Counted from the stretch's first letter, positions 25,554 through 33,935 are shown. The stretch is DNA of 64,000 nt from CALMFQ01 sp964495595 (GCA_964495595.1 CAZBWH010000002.1:1-64000), one strand, 5' to 3'. Numbers and translations are program-made. The notes: generated from the sequence alone by a model not told the origin.

Positions 25554-26658
25554 ACGCAGGCAATTCCTGCAGCAGTCGGCCGCGCTGCTTGCAGCCCCCT
25601 TGCTGGGCACCGGAACCGCTTCGGCGGCAGCGAATCGCGCCTTGTTTCTGAGCGCTTTTTCCGACCGGCAAGATCAGCATTTTGTCGCAGTACTGGATGA
25701 CGCCGGTGTGCTCCTGCAACGGTTCAAGGCGCCGTCGCGTGGCCATTCCGCCTGCCTGTCGCGGGATGGCCGGTACGCGGTGTTTTTCGCGCGCCGCCCC
25801 GGTCGCTGGATGATGGCGGTGGATCTTGCCGCCGGTCAGATTCGTAGCACGGTAGCTGCGGTAAGCGGACGGCACTTTTTTGGCCATGGCGTGTGCAGCG
25901 CCGACGGCGACCTGCTGTATGCCACAGAAAACGACTATCAGAACAGGCGTGGGGTGATTGGCGTGTATGAGACCGGACAGCTCAGGCGCATCCGCGAAAT
26001 CGGCAGCTTTGGTATCGAGCCACACGAGCTGGCGCTGTTGAGCGACGGCAACACGCTGGTGGTGGCCAATGGCGGCATCGAAACGCATCCGGATTTCGAA
26101 CGGCGCAAGCTCAACCTGCCATCCATGGCGCCCAATCTGGCCTACATCGATGCTCGCTCCGGCAGGCTGCTGGAGCGCGTGGTGCCGCCGCATCATCAAC
26201 TGAGCCTCAGACATCTGGCGTTGACGCCTGACGATACCGTGATTGTCGGCGCGCAGTATCAAGGTGCGGAAACCGATGATCATCCGCTGGTGTTTGCCCA
26301 TAAAAAGGGCGGCAAACTGTTGCCTTTGACCGGTCAGCCGCTGGCATCGCAACGCAGCCTGACGCAGTACATTGCCAGCGTCACACAATGCTGCGACGGA
26401 AAGTTTGCGCTCACCTCGGCGCCGCGTGGCGGCAGGGTATCGCTCTGGGATGTCGGCCAGCAAAGCTGGATCAAGGATTTCAATCTGCCGGATATCGGTG
26501 GCATTGCTGCAGCGGCAGATGGAAAGTCGCTGCTGCTGACATCCGGCAACGGGGCCATATATTCAATGGCGATCGGTCAATGGGAGCCGGAGTTGCTGGC
26601 CCGGCGCGAGAACAGTCATTGGGATAACCACTTGAGTGCCGTCTCGCCGCCGGCGTGA
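25543..26658 (+). CDS. DUF1513 family beta-propeller protein with Tat-like signal
   Basis: A 371-residue exported protein. It starts with a twin-arginine type signal (RRQFLQQSAALLAAPLLG). The body has repeated propeller motifs (GHSACLSRDGRYAVFFARRP, GHGVCSADGDLLYATEN, EPHELALLSDGNTLVVANGG, HLALTPDDTVIVGAQYQG). DUF1513 genes commonly follow imelysin genes in iron-regulated operons, and here the start overlaps the imelysin stop by 11 bases. It may act as a cofactor-binding or scaffold protein in the same iron pathway; the function is not established. Confidence 0.85.
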   Translation: MAIKRRQFLQQSAALLAAPLLGTGTASAAANRALFLSAFSDRQDQHFVAVLDDAGVLLQRFKAPSRGHSACLSRDGRYAVFFARRPGRWMMAVDLAAGQIRSTVAAVSGRHFFGHGVCSADGDLLYATENDYQNRRGVIGVYETGQLRRIREIGSFGIEPHELALLSDGNTLVVANGGIETHPDFERRKLNLPSMAPNLAYIDARSGRLLERVVPPHHQLSLRHLALTPDDTVIVGAQYQGAETDDHPLVFAHKKGGKLLPLTGQPLASQRSLTQYIASVTQCCDGKFALTSAPRGGRVSLWDVGQQSWIKDFNLPDIGGIAAAADGKSLLLTSGNGAIYSMAIGQWEPELLARRENSHWDNHLSAVSPPA

Positions 26659-26693
26659 TGGTGACTTATCCTCCGGCCACAGTCGGCGGGCAG

Positions 26694-27206
26694 CTACCTG
26701 GCGGGCGTTTCCGGCTCCGCGTAATCGCCGTCCAGATTGTCGCAGGTCTGGCGGACGCGCTCCGGGGGCCAGCTGCCCGTCGCGTCCTGGTAATAGTGGT
26801 TGTCGTAATAGATGTCGCGTTTATGCTCGTCCCGGGCAATATCCATACACAGCCCGGCTCTGTCCTCGCCGGGGCAGCCGCCTTTGGCAAACACGCCCCC
26901 CATCGATTCACAGGCATTGTGCAGCCGGTCTTGTGTTGCGGTGTCGCTTTCCACCAGCGCATATTGCCGGCACTGGTTAAAGACTTGCCGCAGATCGCAG
27001 GAATAGGGCACCGCATTGCGCGCAGCCGCTTCGGCCTGCCGGATTTGCCGCTGCAACTGTCGTCCTTGCTTGATATAGGCGCAACAACCGGGGTAAATCA
27101 TATTGGCGTTGGCGGCTTCAACCGGTGCCGGGAGTGGCAGCAGCAAAGCCGCCAGAGCCACTGCAAGCACGCCCGTGCACGGTTGAGTCAGACCTGTCTG
27201 CATCAT
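26694..27206 (-). CDS. secreted Cys-rich protein, paralogue 2
   Basis: A 170-residue exported protein with a signal peptide (VLAVALAALLLPLPAPVEA). The mature part starts with YPGCCAY, then a basic helical segment, CDLRQVFNQCRQY, CESMGGVF, GLCMDIA, the aromatic IYYDNHYYQDATGSW and TCDNLDGDY. Order and spacing match paralogue 1 at 23.9 kb across almost the whole mature protein. The two copies lie on opposite strands on either side of imelysin/DUF1513. Function unknown. Two adjacent ATG codons can start it (27206 or 27203). Confidence 0.7.
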   Translation of the reverse strand: MMQTGLTQPCTGVLAVALAALLLPLPAPVEAANANMIYPGCCAYIKQGRQLQRQIRQAEAAARNAVPYSCDLRQVFNQCRQYALVESDTATQDRLHNACESMGGVFAKGGCPGEDRAGLCMDIARDEHKRDIYYDNHYYQDATGSWPPERVRQTCDNLDGDYAEPETPAR

Positions 27207-27252
27207 CTATAGCGTCAGTATCACTGAATCAGGTGTTGTGGGGCGTGTCGCT

Positions 27253-28893
27253 TCATTCACCCGCCGGCGATTCCCATGCGACCGAACCCGATGGGGAAAT
27301 CAGTGCGAGGCTGCCGTTATTCCGCAGGATCAGGTAGGACACCAGCTTGCCGTTCGTGCCCGTTGCCCACACCGGTCGCCCGGATGAGGTATACAACACC
27401 AGATTGCCATCGCCCTGCAAGGCCAGCCAGGTGCCGCCTTTGCCGTGCGTGTTGCTGGCCCAGACCACTCTGCCGCTGGCGCTGTAGGCCACCAGGTTGC
27501 CATCCCCCTGCAGATCGAAATGATAACTTCCGTTGGTCGAAACCAGTCTCTGGTTGCTCACCATTCTTGCGCCGGCCTGCAGGCTGTTGCTGCTGGTCGG
27601 GGTATCGGCGCCGGGCGTGCCGCCGCCAGAGGTATCGTCGACCGGATCGGCAGGCATGGTCGACACCAGCGGGCGCTGGCCTTTCAGCATCCTGCTGCTT
27701 TCACCCATCAGGCGCAGATACCAGTCGCTGGGCAGATTGAAGCCGTCCGCATCCAGGGTCAGGAGCTTGCCGGTGGTCGGAATCTGGCCGGCATTTTCGG
27801 CGATCTTGAACATGGCCGTGCCTTCGTCAACTTCGTCGAACATTGCCACGTAGATCATGTTCGATCCGGCGGCCATCGCGTTATAGGCCTGGCGCCAGAA
27901 GAAGCGGCCGCCATTGCGCGGAATCTGATTGAATGGCGAACTGCCTTTCTTCAGGTTCCACCAGGAGAAGCCGGGCCAGATCACCGGCATGTAGCTGACA
28001 CCGCTGCCTTTGAGTGCCGCCAAATCGGGCGCGATTTTCGAAGCGCGCCAGTTGTCCGCGCCGCTTTCGTTGGCATAACGCCCAACCGTCCACGGGCTGA
28101 TCACCGCCGCCTTGCGATAGGCGCTCTGCCATGAGGACGAATGGCTGCGCCAGTTCGGGTCAACCCCAAGCTTTACCGTGGCGCGGTATTGGGCCGGCGC
28201 GGTGGATTTGAACCAGGTCAGCAATTCGTTCAGCTGCGCGGCATTGCCCGGCCGGTCGCTGAAACCGTAGCCCCAGATCGACACCACCGGCAATCCGCCG
28301 TGGCGCAGGTAGCGGTTGCTCTGGGTGATTCTCAGATCGTCGACCAGATGTTTCCAGTCGTTCTTGATGTCGTTGGCCAGGGTAGTCGTATTGCCGCCGG
28401 AAATGTCATACATGTTGGCAAACACGCGGCCATATTTCTCCGACGCGGTGCGAATGTTCTGCAGCACCTTGTCGCGCACCGGGCGCATGTGAATCGCTTC
28501 TCCGATGAAACGCTGCACGAACACGCCGTCGATCTGGTAATCCTGCATCCATTTCACATGCCGATCAACGGTTGCGGCATTGTAGGCGCTGTACAAGCCG
28601 GCATTGCTGCCGTCGCGATACTTGAAATTGGTCGCCGTCAGCTCTGCCGGACCGTATTCGCGCAAATCCGGCCACATCTCGAAGGAGATGTTGGATGCGC
28701 TCGGCGTCTGCTGCGGCGCCCAATGCCGCCAGCCCGCGCCGCTGCCGTCACTGGCCGTCATGAACCAGCCTTGATAACCGGCCATGACCTTCTTATCCAG
28801 CGTGCTGGCATCAACGGTCAGGGCCGCGTTGGCCAGGCCGGTTGCTGAACCCAGCAGCACCGAAACCAGCACAAATTTCACCGTGTGGCGCAT
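27253..28893 (-). CDS. secreted GH71/GH99-like glycosidase with C-terminal bulb lectin
   Basis: A 546-residue exported protein. Signal peptide (VKFVLVSVLLGSATGLANA), then a catalytic-type domain of about 380 residues with KKVMAGYQGWFM, GWRHWAP, FEMWPDLREYG, DGVFVQRFIGE, PVVSIWGYG and MFDEVDEGTAMF, the pattern of GH71/GH99-like proteins (endo-alpha-mannosidase clan). A short Asp/Thr/Gly linker leads to a mannose-binding bulb lectin (residues about 430-546: LQGDGNLVAY, LQGDGNLVLY, LRNNGSLAL) closely similar to that of the metallophosphatase at 21.4 kb. GAGGAAG precedes the start. Expected role: cutting alpha-mannosides or related glycans outside the cell. Confidence 0.82.
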   Translation of the reverse strand: MRHTVKFVLVSVLLGSATGLANAALTVDASTLDKKVMAGYQGWFMTASDGSGAGWRHWAPQQTPSASNISFEMWPDLREYGPAELTATNFKYRDGSNAGLYSAYNAATVDRHVKWMQDYQIDGVFVQRFIGEAIHMRPVRDKVLQNIRTASEKYGRVFANMYDISGGNTTTLANDIKNDWKHLVDDLRITQSNRYLRHGGLPVVSIWGYGFSDRPGNAAQLNELLTWFKSTAPAQYRATVKLGVDPNWRSHSSSWQSAYRKAAVISPWTVGRYANESGADNWRASKIAPDLAALKGSGVSYMPVIWPGFSWWNLKKGSSPFNQIPRNGGRFFWRQAYNAMAAGSNMIYVAMFDEVDEGTAMFKIAENAGQIPTTGKLLTLDADGFNLPSDWYLRLMGESSRMLKGQRPLVSTMPADPVDDTSGGGTPGADTPTSSNSLQAGARMVSNQRLVSTNGSYHFDLQGDGNLVAYSASGRVVWASNTHGKGGTWLALQGDGNLVLYTSSGRPVWATGTNGKLVSYLILRNNGSLALISPSGSVAWESPAGE

Positions 28894-29080
28894 GTTTTTT
28901 CTTCCTCGTCATTGTTATTTAAGTGATGTTTGATTGTTGATCGCATCCGCAGTCGAAGCGGGGGCAGGATGCCGGATGGATTGTATCGAGCTGAAAATAT
29001 CAGAACAAAATCCATTTGGCATGAACGAATCAATGATGTTTGTGGCGCAATGAATCGCGCCCGATTGAATCAACGATCTT

Positions 29081-29135
29081 TGGCCTGCAGGCCCATACCA
29101 GAGCGGCTTGTGGCCGGCCTGCAGAGCGCGTCGCC
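29081..29135. repeat. dispersed palindromic repeat, copy D
   Basis: GGCCTGCAGGCCCATACC followed by AGAGCGGCTTG is a near match to copy C, with the GCCGGCCTGCAGAGCGC continuation also shared. It lies upstream of the lipase-like gene, so the family is not restricted to 3' ends. Confidence 0.75.
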
Positions 29136-29232
29136 ATGGGCTTGCAGGCAGGGGATGATGGGTCGCTTGTGCGGTTTGCCGAATGTGCCTGCCGCCTGCT
29201 TATCTATATGGTGTTTTTCGCTCAGGAATTCG

Positions 29233-29246
29233 TGAACATATGTTCA
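29233..29246. promoter_or_regulatory. palindrome upstream of lipase-like gene, possible operator
   Basis: TGAACATATGTTCA is a perfect 14-bp palindrome about 140 bases before the start of the hydrolase gene, within the AT-rich part of the gap. It could be a regulator binding site; which regulator is unknown. Confidence 0.4.
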
Positions 29247-29388
29247 TGATTCGTAGAATGTTTTTGCTAGCATCGGGATAGTCATTTAGCATATGCGTAG
29301 GGCTTTTACTCTAATCAATAACTAGAACGGCGAACATGCGTTACCGGCCCTCTGATTCGCCGTGCCTGTACCTTGAGGAGAATATTTC

Positions 29389-30912
29389 ATGCGCTTTCCC
29401 AAAAAATCGCTGCCATTGATGGTCGCCACGCCAGTAGCCACGCTGCTGGCTTCCGGGGCGTTTGCCCTGACGCCAGTGACGCAGGTGGCATCGCTGTCTG
29501 CCGCGCAGTTTCAGTCGATGCTGTTGTCTACGCCGGCGGGGCAACAATTGTTGCAGATCGCCGGCGCCCCGAAATGCGGGGTGACCGTCATTCAGTATCC
29601 TTACCTGACACTGGGCGCCCGCAGGGAGCTGACCAACGCAACCGGTTCGCTGATGTTGCCCAACGGCAGCGACTGCACCGGGGCGCGTCCGACCCTGCTG
29701 TATGCCCACGGCACCGCGGTGGATCGCAACTACAACATGGCCGATCTGCGCAACAACTCTGAAGCCTCGATGATCGCGGCCATTTATGCGGCCCAGGGCT
29801 ATATTGTGGTGGCGCCCAACTATGCCGGTTACGGGGAATCCAGGCTGCCTTATCACCCCTATCTGGTGGCGAAGCAGCAGTCTCAAGACATGCTCGATGG
29901 CTGGACCTGGGCCCGGATGGCAATGGGGATCAGCCAGTTTTCGTCCGCTTCGCGGGTGAGGGAAAACGGCAAGTTGTTCATCGCTGGCTATTCCCAGGGC
30001 GGGCATGTCGCGATGGCCACGCAACGCCTGTTTGGCCGCCTGGGAATTCCGGTTGCCGCAGCCGCACCCTCTTCCGGCCCATATGCCATGGCCGCGTTCG
30101 GTGATGCGATGTTCTACGGCAATGTAGATATTCCGGCGCCGCTGTTTGCCAATATGCTGGCCAATTCCTACCAGAAAGCCTACGGCATTTACGCGCACAG
30201 TTACGAGTTCTATGAGCCGCGTTACGCCGGCAGCGTTGAAGGGCTGCTGCCGAGCACGACCCCGATCAACAGTATCCTGCAGCAAGGCCTGCTGCCGCAG
30301 TTTGCCTTGTTCTCGTCCACCCCGCCGACCGCACCGGCCAGCCAGCCTGGCCTGCAGGGATTGCTGGACGCCATCACCCCGCCAGCCGGCAACCCGCTGG
30401 CCGCGCTGGGATTCGGCAGCGCCAACCTGGTCAGCAACGCGTACCGCCTGAACTACCTGCTGGATGCGGTCGCCCATCCTGACGGTGCCGTTCCCAGCGT
30501 CACCACCGGCCTGCCCGGTGCGCCGCAGCATCCGCTGCGCAAGGCGCTGAAGGACAATGATCTGCGCAACTGGAGCAACGGCCCGGCCCAGCCCACCTTG
30601 CTCTGCGGCGGCAATGCGGATCCCACGGTGTTTTTCATGAACACTCACTTGATGAAAGGCCGCTGGGCCTCTCTCCCTGCCGGCCGGGTCACGGCGCTGG
30701 ATGTCGATAGCGCGGCGGCAGGCAGCACCGACCCGTTTGCTGCCGTGAAGCACGGGTTTGCCAGCGCCAAAACCGCCATTGCCGCTGCCGCGGTGGCCGC
30801 CGGCGCGACCGACGGCGGGCAGTCGGCAGTGGTAGGCCAGTATCACGGCCTGGCCGCACCGTTCTGCATGGCCGCCGCCCGCGGCTTCTTTCAGCAGGTG
30901 ACCGGCAAGTAA
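29389..30912 (+). CDS. secreted alpha/beta-hydrolase, lipase-like
   Basis: A 507-residue exported serine hydrolase. Signal peptide (LPLMVATPVATLLASGAFA), then PTLLYAHGT with the oxyanion region, the nucleophile elbow GYSQGG (Ser near residue 201), a probable acid in GGNADPTVF (near 410) and catalytic His in QYHGLAAP (near 486). Length and motif order fit secretory lipases and related bacterial esterases. A GAGGAG site precedes the ATG. Substrate unknown; fatty acyl esters are most likely. A strong terminator hairpin follows at 31.0 kb. Confidence 0.82.
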   Translation: MRFPKKSLPLMVATPVATLLASGAFALTPVTQVASLSAAQFQSMLLSTPAGQQLLQIAGAPKCGVTVIQYPYLTLGARRELTNATGSLMLPNGSDCTGARPTLLYAHGTAVDRNYNMADLRNNSEASMIAAIYAAQGYIVVAPNYAGYGESRLPYHPYLVAKQQSQDMLDGWTWARMAMGISQFSSASRVRENGKLFIAGYSQGGHVAMATQRLFGRLGIPVAAAAPSSGPYAMAAFGDAMFYGNVDIPAPLFANMLANSYQKAYGIYAHSYEFYEPRYAGSVEGLLPSTTPINSILQQGLLPQFALFSSTPPTAPASQPGLQGLLDAITPPAGNPLAALGFGSANLVSNAYRLNYLLDAVAHPDGAVPSVTTGLPGAPQHPLRKALKDNDLRNWSNGPAQPTLLCGGNADPTVFFMNTHLMKGRWASLPAGRVTALDVDSAAAGSTDPFAAVKHGFASAKTAIAAAAVAAGATDGGQSAVVGQYHGLAAPFCMAAARGFFQQVTGK

Positions 30913-31000
30913 CTTGCGGCGGCGCAGCCGCATGGCCTGCCGATCGCAGGCAAGAGAGGCATCCGCCAGAGCAAACAGATCCCCGCCCAAGCCGACAAAA

Positions 31001-31034
31001 CGCCGTATCGACACTCGATACGGCGTTTGTTTCC
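31001..31034. terminator. strong, possibly bidirectional terminator hairpin
   Basis: CGCCGTATCGA (31001-31011) pairs perfectly with TCGATACGGCG (31015-31025) around a CAC loop, flanked by AAAA on the left and TTTGTTT on the right. It ends the lipase transcript. The next 150 bases (to about 31180) hold nothing recognisable. Confidence 0.85.
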
Positions 31035-31179
31035 AACTGGAATGGAACCATCATTTCGCGTCGTTGCGCCTTGCTCTGTGCTACGAAAGCCGCATACTCT
31101 GCATCGTCCAGCTGCTGGATTAGGATCACCCAACCACGCCAACCACAATAGCTCGCAAAGTTGCCCCCTGGCTCTGAGC

Positions 31180-31375
31180 TTCCCTCGGTTTTTCGTCTGC
31201 CAAGGGCGCCGTTCTCACGCATCAACCGCTCAACCCGTTCCTTGCTGGCAGAGAATTCTCTCGCGCGCAGTTCGCGCATCATGCGCGGACTACCGTAAGC
31301 GCCTTTGAGCTCGGCATGAATGGCTCGGATCAGTGCCAGCATCTGGGCGTCGGTCAGGAGTCGCAACGCCGGGTG
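31180..31375 (-). pseudogene. remnant of an IS3-family transposase orfB
   Basis: On the minus strand a frame reads LTDAQMLALIRAIHAELKGA, then YGSPRMMRELRA and KERVERLMRENG, the N-terminal helix-turn-helix of IS3-family OrfB. It stops being transposase-like after GRRK, so the DDE catalytic core is missing. The 5' side runs straight into the IS66-like OrfA fragment without a start codon of its own. Edges are approximate. Confidence 0.75.
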
Positions 31376-31560
31376 AGCACCGGCGCCTCTTGCCCGGCTT
31401 CGCGGATCCATCGATGCACGATGTTGTCGTGGATGTTGTGCAGCCGGGCAATGGCCGCGACGGAAGCGCCGGGACGATTGCACGCATCAACAACTTGCGC
31501 TTTGAATTCCGGGCTGTAACGACGACGGCGGCCAGGCGGGGTAAGTGTGATCGCGTTCAT
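31354..31560 (-). pseudogene. truncated IS66-family OrfA (TnpA)-like gene
   Basis: A 68-codon frame begins MNAITLTPPGRRRRYSPEFK, continues with VAAIARLHNIHDNIVHRWIR, and ends abruptly after TRRCDS. This is the N-terminal helix-turn-helix of an IS66-type OrfA; the usual C-terminal part (WP...W-L-R) is gone, replaced by IS3 sequence. The IS66 terminal sequence lies about 80 bases upstream. Confidence 0.65.
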
Positions 31561-31639
31561 GTGTCCATCTGTTTTTAAGCAGACACGAAGCTTGAGATTT
31601 TACCCACCGGCTTTCAATGTGGGCGGGCTGGACGCTTAC
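31375..31639 (-). mobile_element. IS66-family end remnant
   Basis: Read on the minus strand the element starts at 31639 with GTAAGCGTCCAGCCCGCC, matching the typical IS66 terminus GTAAGCGTC. A leader of about 80 bases leads to the OrfA fragment. The rest of the element (orfB, orfC, other end) is missing. The terminus is only 44 bases before the start of the nuclease gene at 31684. Confidence 0.65.
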
Positions 31640-31683
31640 GGATCGGCTAGATTGATCTGCTGGAACATTATTTGGGAGCGGGC

Positions 31684-32850
31684 ATGGATGAGGTGGGTTC
31701 GCCGCGGCACTGGCACATGATTGCGGTGGCGGCTGACAGGGGGGTGGATGCGGTGTCGCCGGTGTTCGATCAGCGTTTTGGCGTGCGGCGGCTGACCCTG
31801 CTCAGCCCCCAGCCATTGCTGCCGCGGGCGCGTGATCTGGCGGCGATTGTGCGCACTGCGGGCAGGGCGTGCGAGGTGGAGGGGCTGATTTCGGCCTGGC
31901 GGCCGCAGTCGTTGCTGAGCCAGTTGCAAGATGTGCTGGCACGGCGCCACGATGAACCGTGGCTGATCAATCTGTCCGGCGCCAATCCGGCGTTGGCGGC
32001 GCTGTTGTTCCGGTTGGCGGGTGAGCGGCAGATTCCAGTGTTCGTGATCGAGCCGGAGACCGACAAGGCGGTGTGGTTGATCCGGCCGGCAGGCGAGTCG
32101 GGGCGGGCAGACACGGTTGAGGTGGCCGACCAGATCGGGCTGCGGCAGTACTTTGCCTCGTGCGGCTATGAGTTGCTGAATGCGGTGTCGACGCTGAAGC
32201 AGCGCAATTTCCGCGCCGAGCGCTGCGCCCGGTTTCTGGCCGACCTGGCGCAGCATCACCCGCGCACCTTGCAGCATCTGAACCGGGCTGGCGCCGAGCT
32301 CGACCCGCAGTTGCGTTCGTTTTGCCGCTTTGATGCCGACGATCTGCAGACGCTGGGGTTTCTGGCCGATCTGGGGTTTCTGCGCTGGCATCATCGCGAC
32401 CGGGTGCAGTTCACCAGCGGCGAGGCCCGCAATTTTCTCTGTGGCGGCTGGCTGGAGCGGCATGTGTTTGCGACAGTGGCCGAGCTGGCGCAGCGCTTGC
32501 CGGTACAGGATGCCGCGATGGGGCTGACGGTGCGCAGCCGGCAGTCGGCAGCGAGTGAGTTCGATGTGGCGTTTGTCGCTAACAATCACTTGTATCTGAT
32601 CGAGTGCAAGGCGCGTGCGCCGCACCGTGGCAGCGGAGTGGGTATGGATGCGCTGTTCAAGCTGGGTAGCCTGGCCGATCAGCAGGGGCTGGCCAGCCAG
32701 GCGATGCTGGTAGCGCTGGCATCGCCGACGGCGGCCGAGGCGCAGCGGGCGCGCTCGCAGCGTATTGAACTGGTGGCCGGCCGCGGGCTGGCCGATCTGG
32801 CCGAGCGGCTGCAGTCGTGGATCAGCGGCGCACCTGCTGCGGTAACATGA
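31684..32850 (+). CDS. Card1/Can2-like CARF nuclease (DUF1887)
   Basis: A 388-residue cytoplasmic protein. The N-terminal half looks like a CARF-type Rossmann domain (MIAVAADRGVD, LTLLSPQP, PWLINLSGANPALAALLF). The C-terminal half is a PD-(D/E)XK nuclease with GGWLERHVF, SEFDVAFVANN and YLIECKA, supplying the Asp and the E-x-K. This matches DUF1887 proteins, whose studied members (Card1/Can2) cut nucleic acids on binding cyclic tetra-adenylate. No CRISPR array or cas gene is visible in the window. ATG at 31684 is preferred over a TTG at 31672 because GGGAG lies before it. Confidence 0.82.
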   Translation: MDEVGSPRHWHMIAVAADRGVDAVSPVFDQRFGVRRLTLLSPQPLLPRARDLAAIVRTAGRACEVEGLISAWRPQSLLSQLQDVLARRHDEPWLINLSGANPALAALLFRLAGERQIPVFVIEPETDKAVWLIRPAGESGRADTVEVADQIGLRQYFASCGYELLNAVSTLKQRNFRAERCARFLADLAQHHPRTLQHLNRAGAELDPQLRSFCRFDADDLQTLGFLADLGFLRWHHRDRVQFTSGEARNFLCGGWLERHVFATVAELAQRLPVQDAAMGLTVRSRQSAASEFDVAFVANNHLYLIECKARAPHRGSGVGMDALFKLGSLADQQGLASQAMLVALASPTAAEAQRARSQRIELVAGRGLADLAERLQSWISGAPAAVT

Positions 32851-32880
32851 GCGGCTGTTGAGCGGATGGGTGAGGGCGTG

Positions 32881-33309
32881 ATGCGCTGGATCGGGGTGTG
32901 GGTGGTGCTGGCAGCAGGGCTGCTGGCAGGGTGCGGGCCGGACAAGAGCAGCCCGGTTTACCAGCGCAAGCAGGCGTTCAAGCAAATGCTGCGCCACAAG
33001 GAGGCCATGCTGGGCATGCTTAACGGCCGGCTGCCCTACGATGCCAAACGCTTTGCCGAGGAAATGCGCCAGTTGCAGGGCGTCTCGGACAAGCCGTGGC
33101 CGCTGTTCACCGAACTGGATTCCAGCCACGCCGGGCAGGATATCCTGCTGCAGCCGGCAGCGTTCCGGCAGGCGCAGCAACACTATCAACAGGCATTGGC
33201 CGCGCTGGCGGCGGTGCCGCCGGACGAGCAGGGCGAGGCGCTGCGGGTGCCGTTCAAGGCCATGGCGGCCAGCTGCCAGGCATGTCACGATCGCTTTCGC
33301 ATTGAATGA
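32881..33309 (+). CDS. cytochrome c'-like lipoprotein
   Basis: A 142-residue exported c-type haem protein. The signal peptide ends in a lipobox (LLAGC), so it should be lipid-anchored in the envelope. The mature helical bundle ends with the haem-binding motif CQACH near the C-terminus, the place typical of class II cytochromes c (cytochrome c'). Such proteins bind NO/CO or carry electrons. It starts 30 bases after the nuclease gene, but a functional link is doubtful. Start 32881 chosen for its GGTGAGG site. Confidence 0.8.
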   Translation: MRWIGVWVVLAAGLLAGCGPDKSSPVYQRKQAFKQMLRHKEAMLGMLNGRLPYDAKRFAEEMRQLQGVSDKPWPLFTELDSSHAGQDILLQPAAFRQAQQHYQQALAALAAVPPDEQGEALRVPFKAMAASCQACHDRFRIE

Positions 33310-33313
33310 TCAT

Positions 33314-33372
33314 CGGTCTGCAAGCCGCTTTCAGAGCGGCGCGCAGGCTGGCCACACGCCGCTCTGGTGGCG
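33314..33372. repeat. dispersed palindromic repeat, copy E
   Basis: GGTCTGCAAGCCGCT at 33316-33330 followed by AGAGCGGC repeats the copy A arm in diverged form, and ACGCCGCTCTGGTGGC closes the element. It lies in the gap between convergent genes for the cytochrome and the YkgJ-type protein. Confidence 0.65.
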
Positions 33373-33374
33373 GC

Positions 33375-33773
33375 TTAGCGCCGGGGTCGATAGGCGCAGA
33401 AACCGGGGCGCGGGCCGATCTGGGGGTGGTTGCGGCAGGTGGCGGGTCGTTGGTCGTACACGGTGCAGCGGCGGCTGGCGGGGTCCAGATAGATGCAGTC
33501 GTCGTTGGCGCGCCGCGCCAGGGTGAAGAGGGTGTGCTTGAAATTGAAATGCGCCACGATGCCGGCTTTCTCCAGCCGGCGGGCAATCTGCTTGGGCGGT
33601 TCGCCCGCTTCGAATTCGTCCACCACTCCCAGCCGCACCAGATCGGGCAGCCTGACTTCCACCGGCATGGTGCAGCAACTGGCGTGGCAACTGTCGCACA
33701 GTCCCTTGCGGTATTTCAGCCAGGTTTCGGTGCGCGCCAGGTCGGAAAGGTGTTGAACGACAATCGGTTTCAT
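33375..33773 (-). CDS. YkgJ family cysteine cluster protein
   Basis: A 132-residue cytoplasmic protein with the YkgJ-type metal-binding cysteines: CDSCHASCC near residue 30, then DDCIYLDPASRRCTVYDQRP and TCRNHP, FCAYR at the end. The family is predicted to bind Zn or an Fe-S cluster; its function is unknown. The ATG at 33773 is used rather than an upstream TTG. It converges on the cytochrome gene. Confidence 0.82.
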   Translation of the reverse strand: MKPIVVQHLSDLARTETWLKYRKGLCDSCHASCCTMPVEVRLPDLVRLGVVDEFEAGEPPKQIARRLEKAGIVAHFNFKHTLFTLARRANDDCIYLDPASRRCTVYDQRPATCRNHPQIGPRPGFCAYRPRR

Positions 33774-33935
33774 TCCACGAGGCCAGGCAGGCAAAAGGGA
33801 GCGATTATACCCCGCAGCGGCTTGCGCCCGTGCCGGCTGCCGGCTACAACAAAACGATGTGTCCGATGATAACGTCGTATCAGGTATTCCTTCGCCGGCA
33901 TTCGCTGGCCTACCCCGGTTTTCAGGAAAGATTCC

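Larger units (their letters stand above)
28894..29388. other. intergenic region between divergent secreted-enzyme genes
   Basis: This 495-base gap separates the GH99-like and lipase-like genes, which point away from each other. It carries repeat copy D (29081-29135), a perfect palindrome (29233-29246) and a visibly more AT-rich stretch from about 29205 to 29330 where the lipase promoter should lie. No convincing open reading frame was seen. Confidence 0.6.

Noticed and set aside
31636..33288. Long minus-strand frame of 550 codons opposite the nuclease and cytochrome genes
   Set aside because: It is the antisense shadow of two well-supported genes, rich in His, Arg and Gln as expected from GC-rich codon bias.
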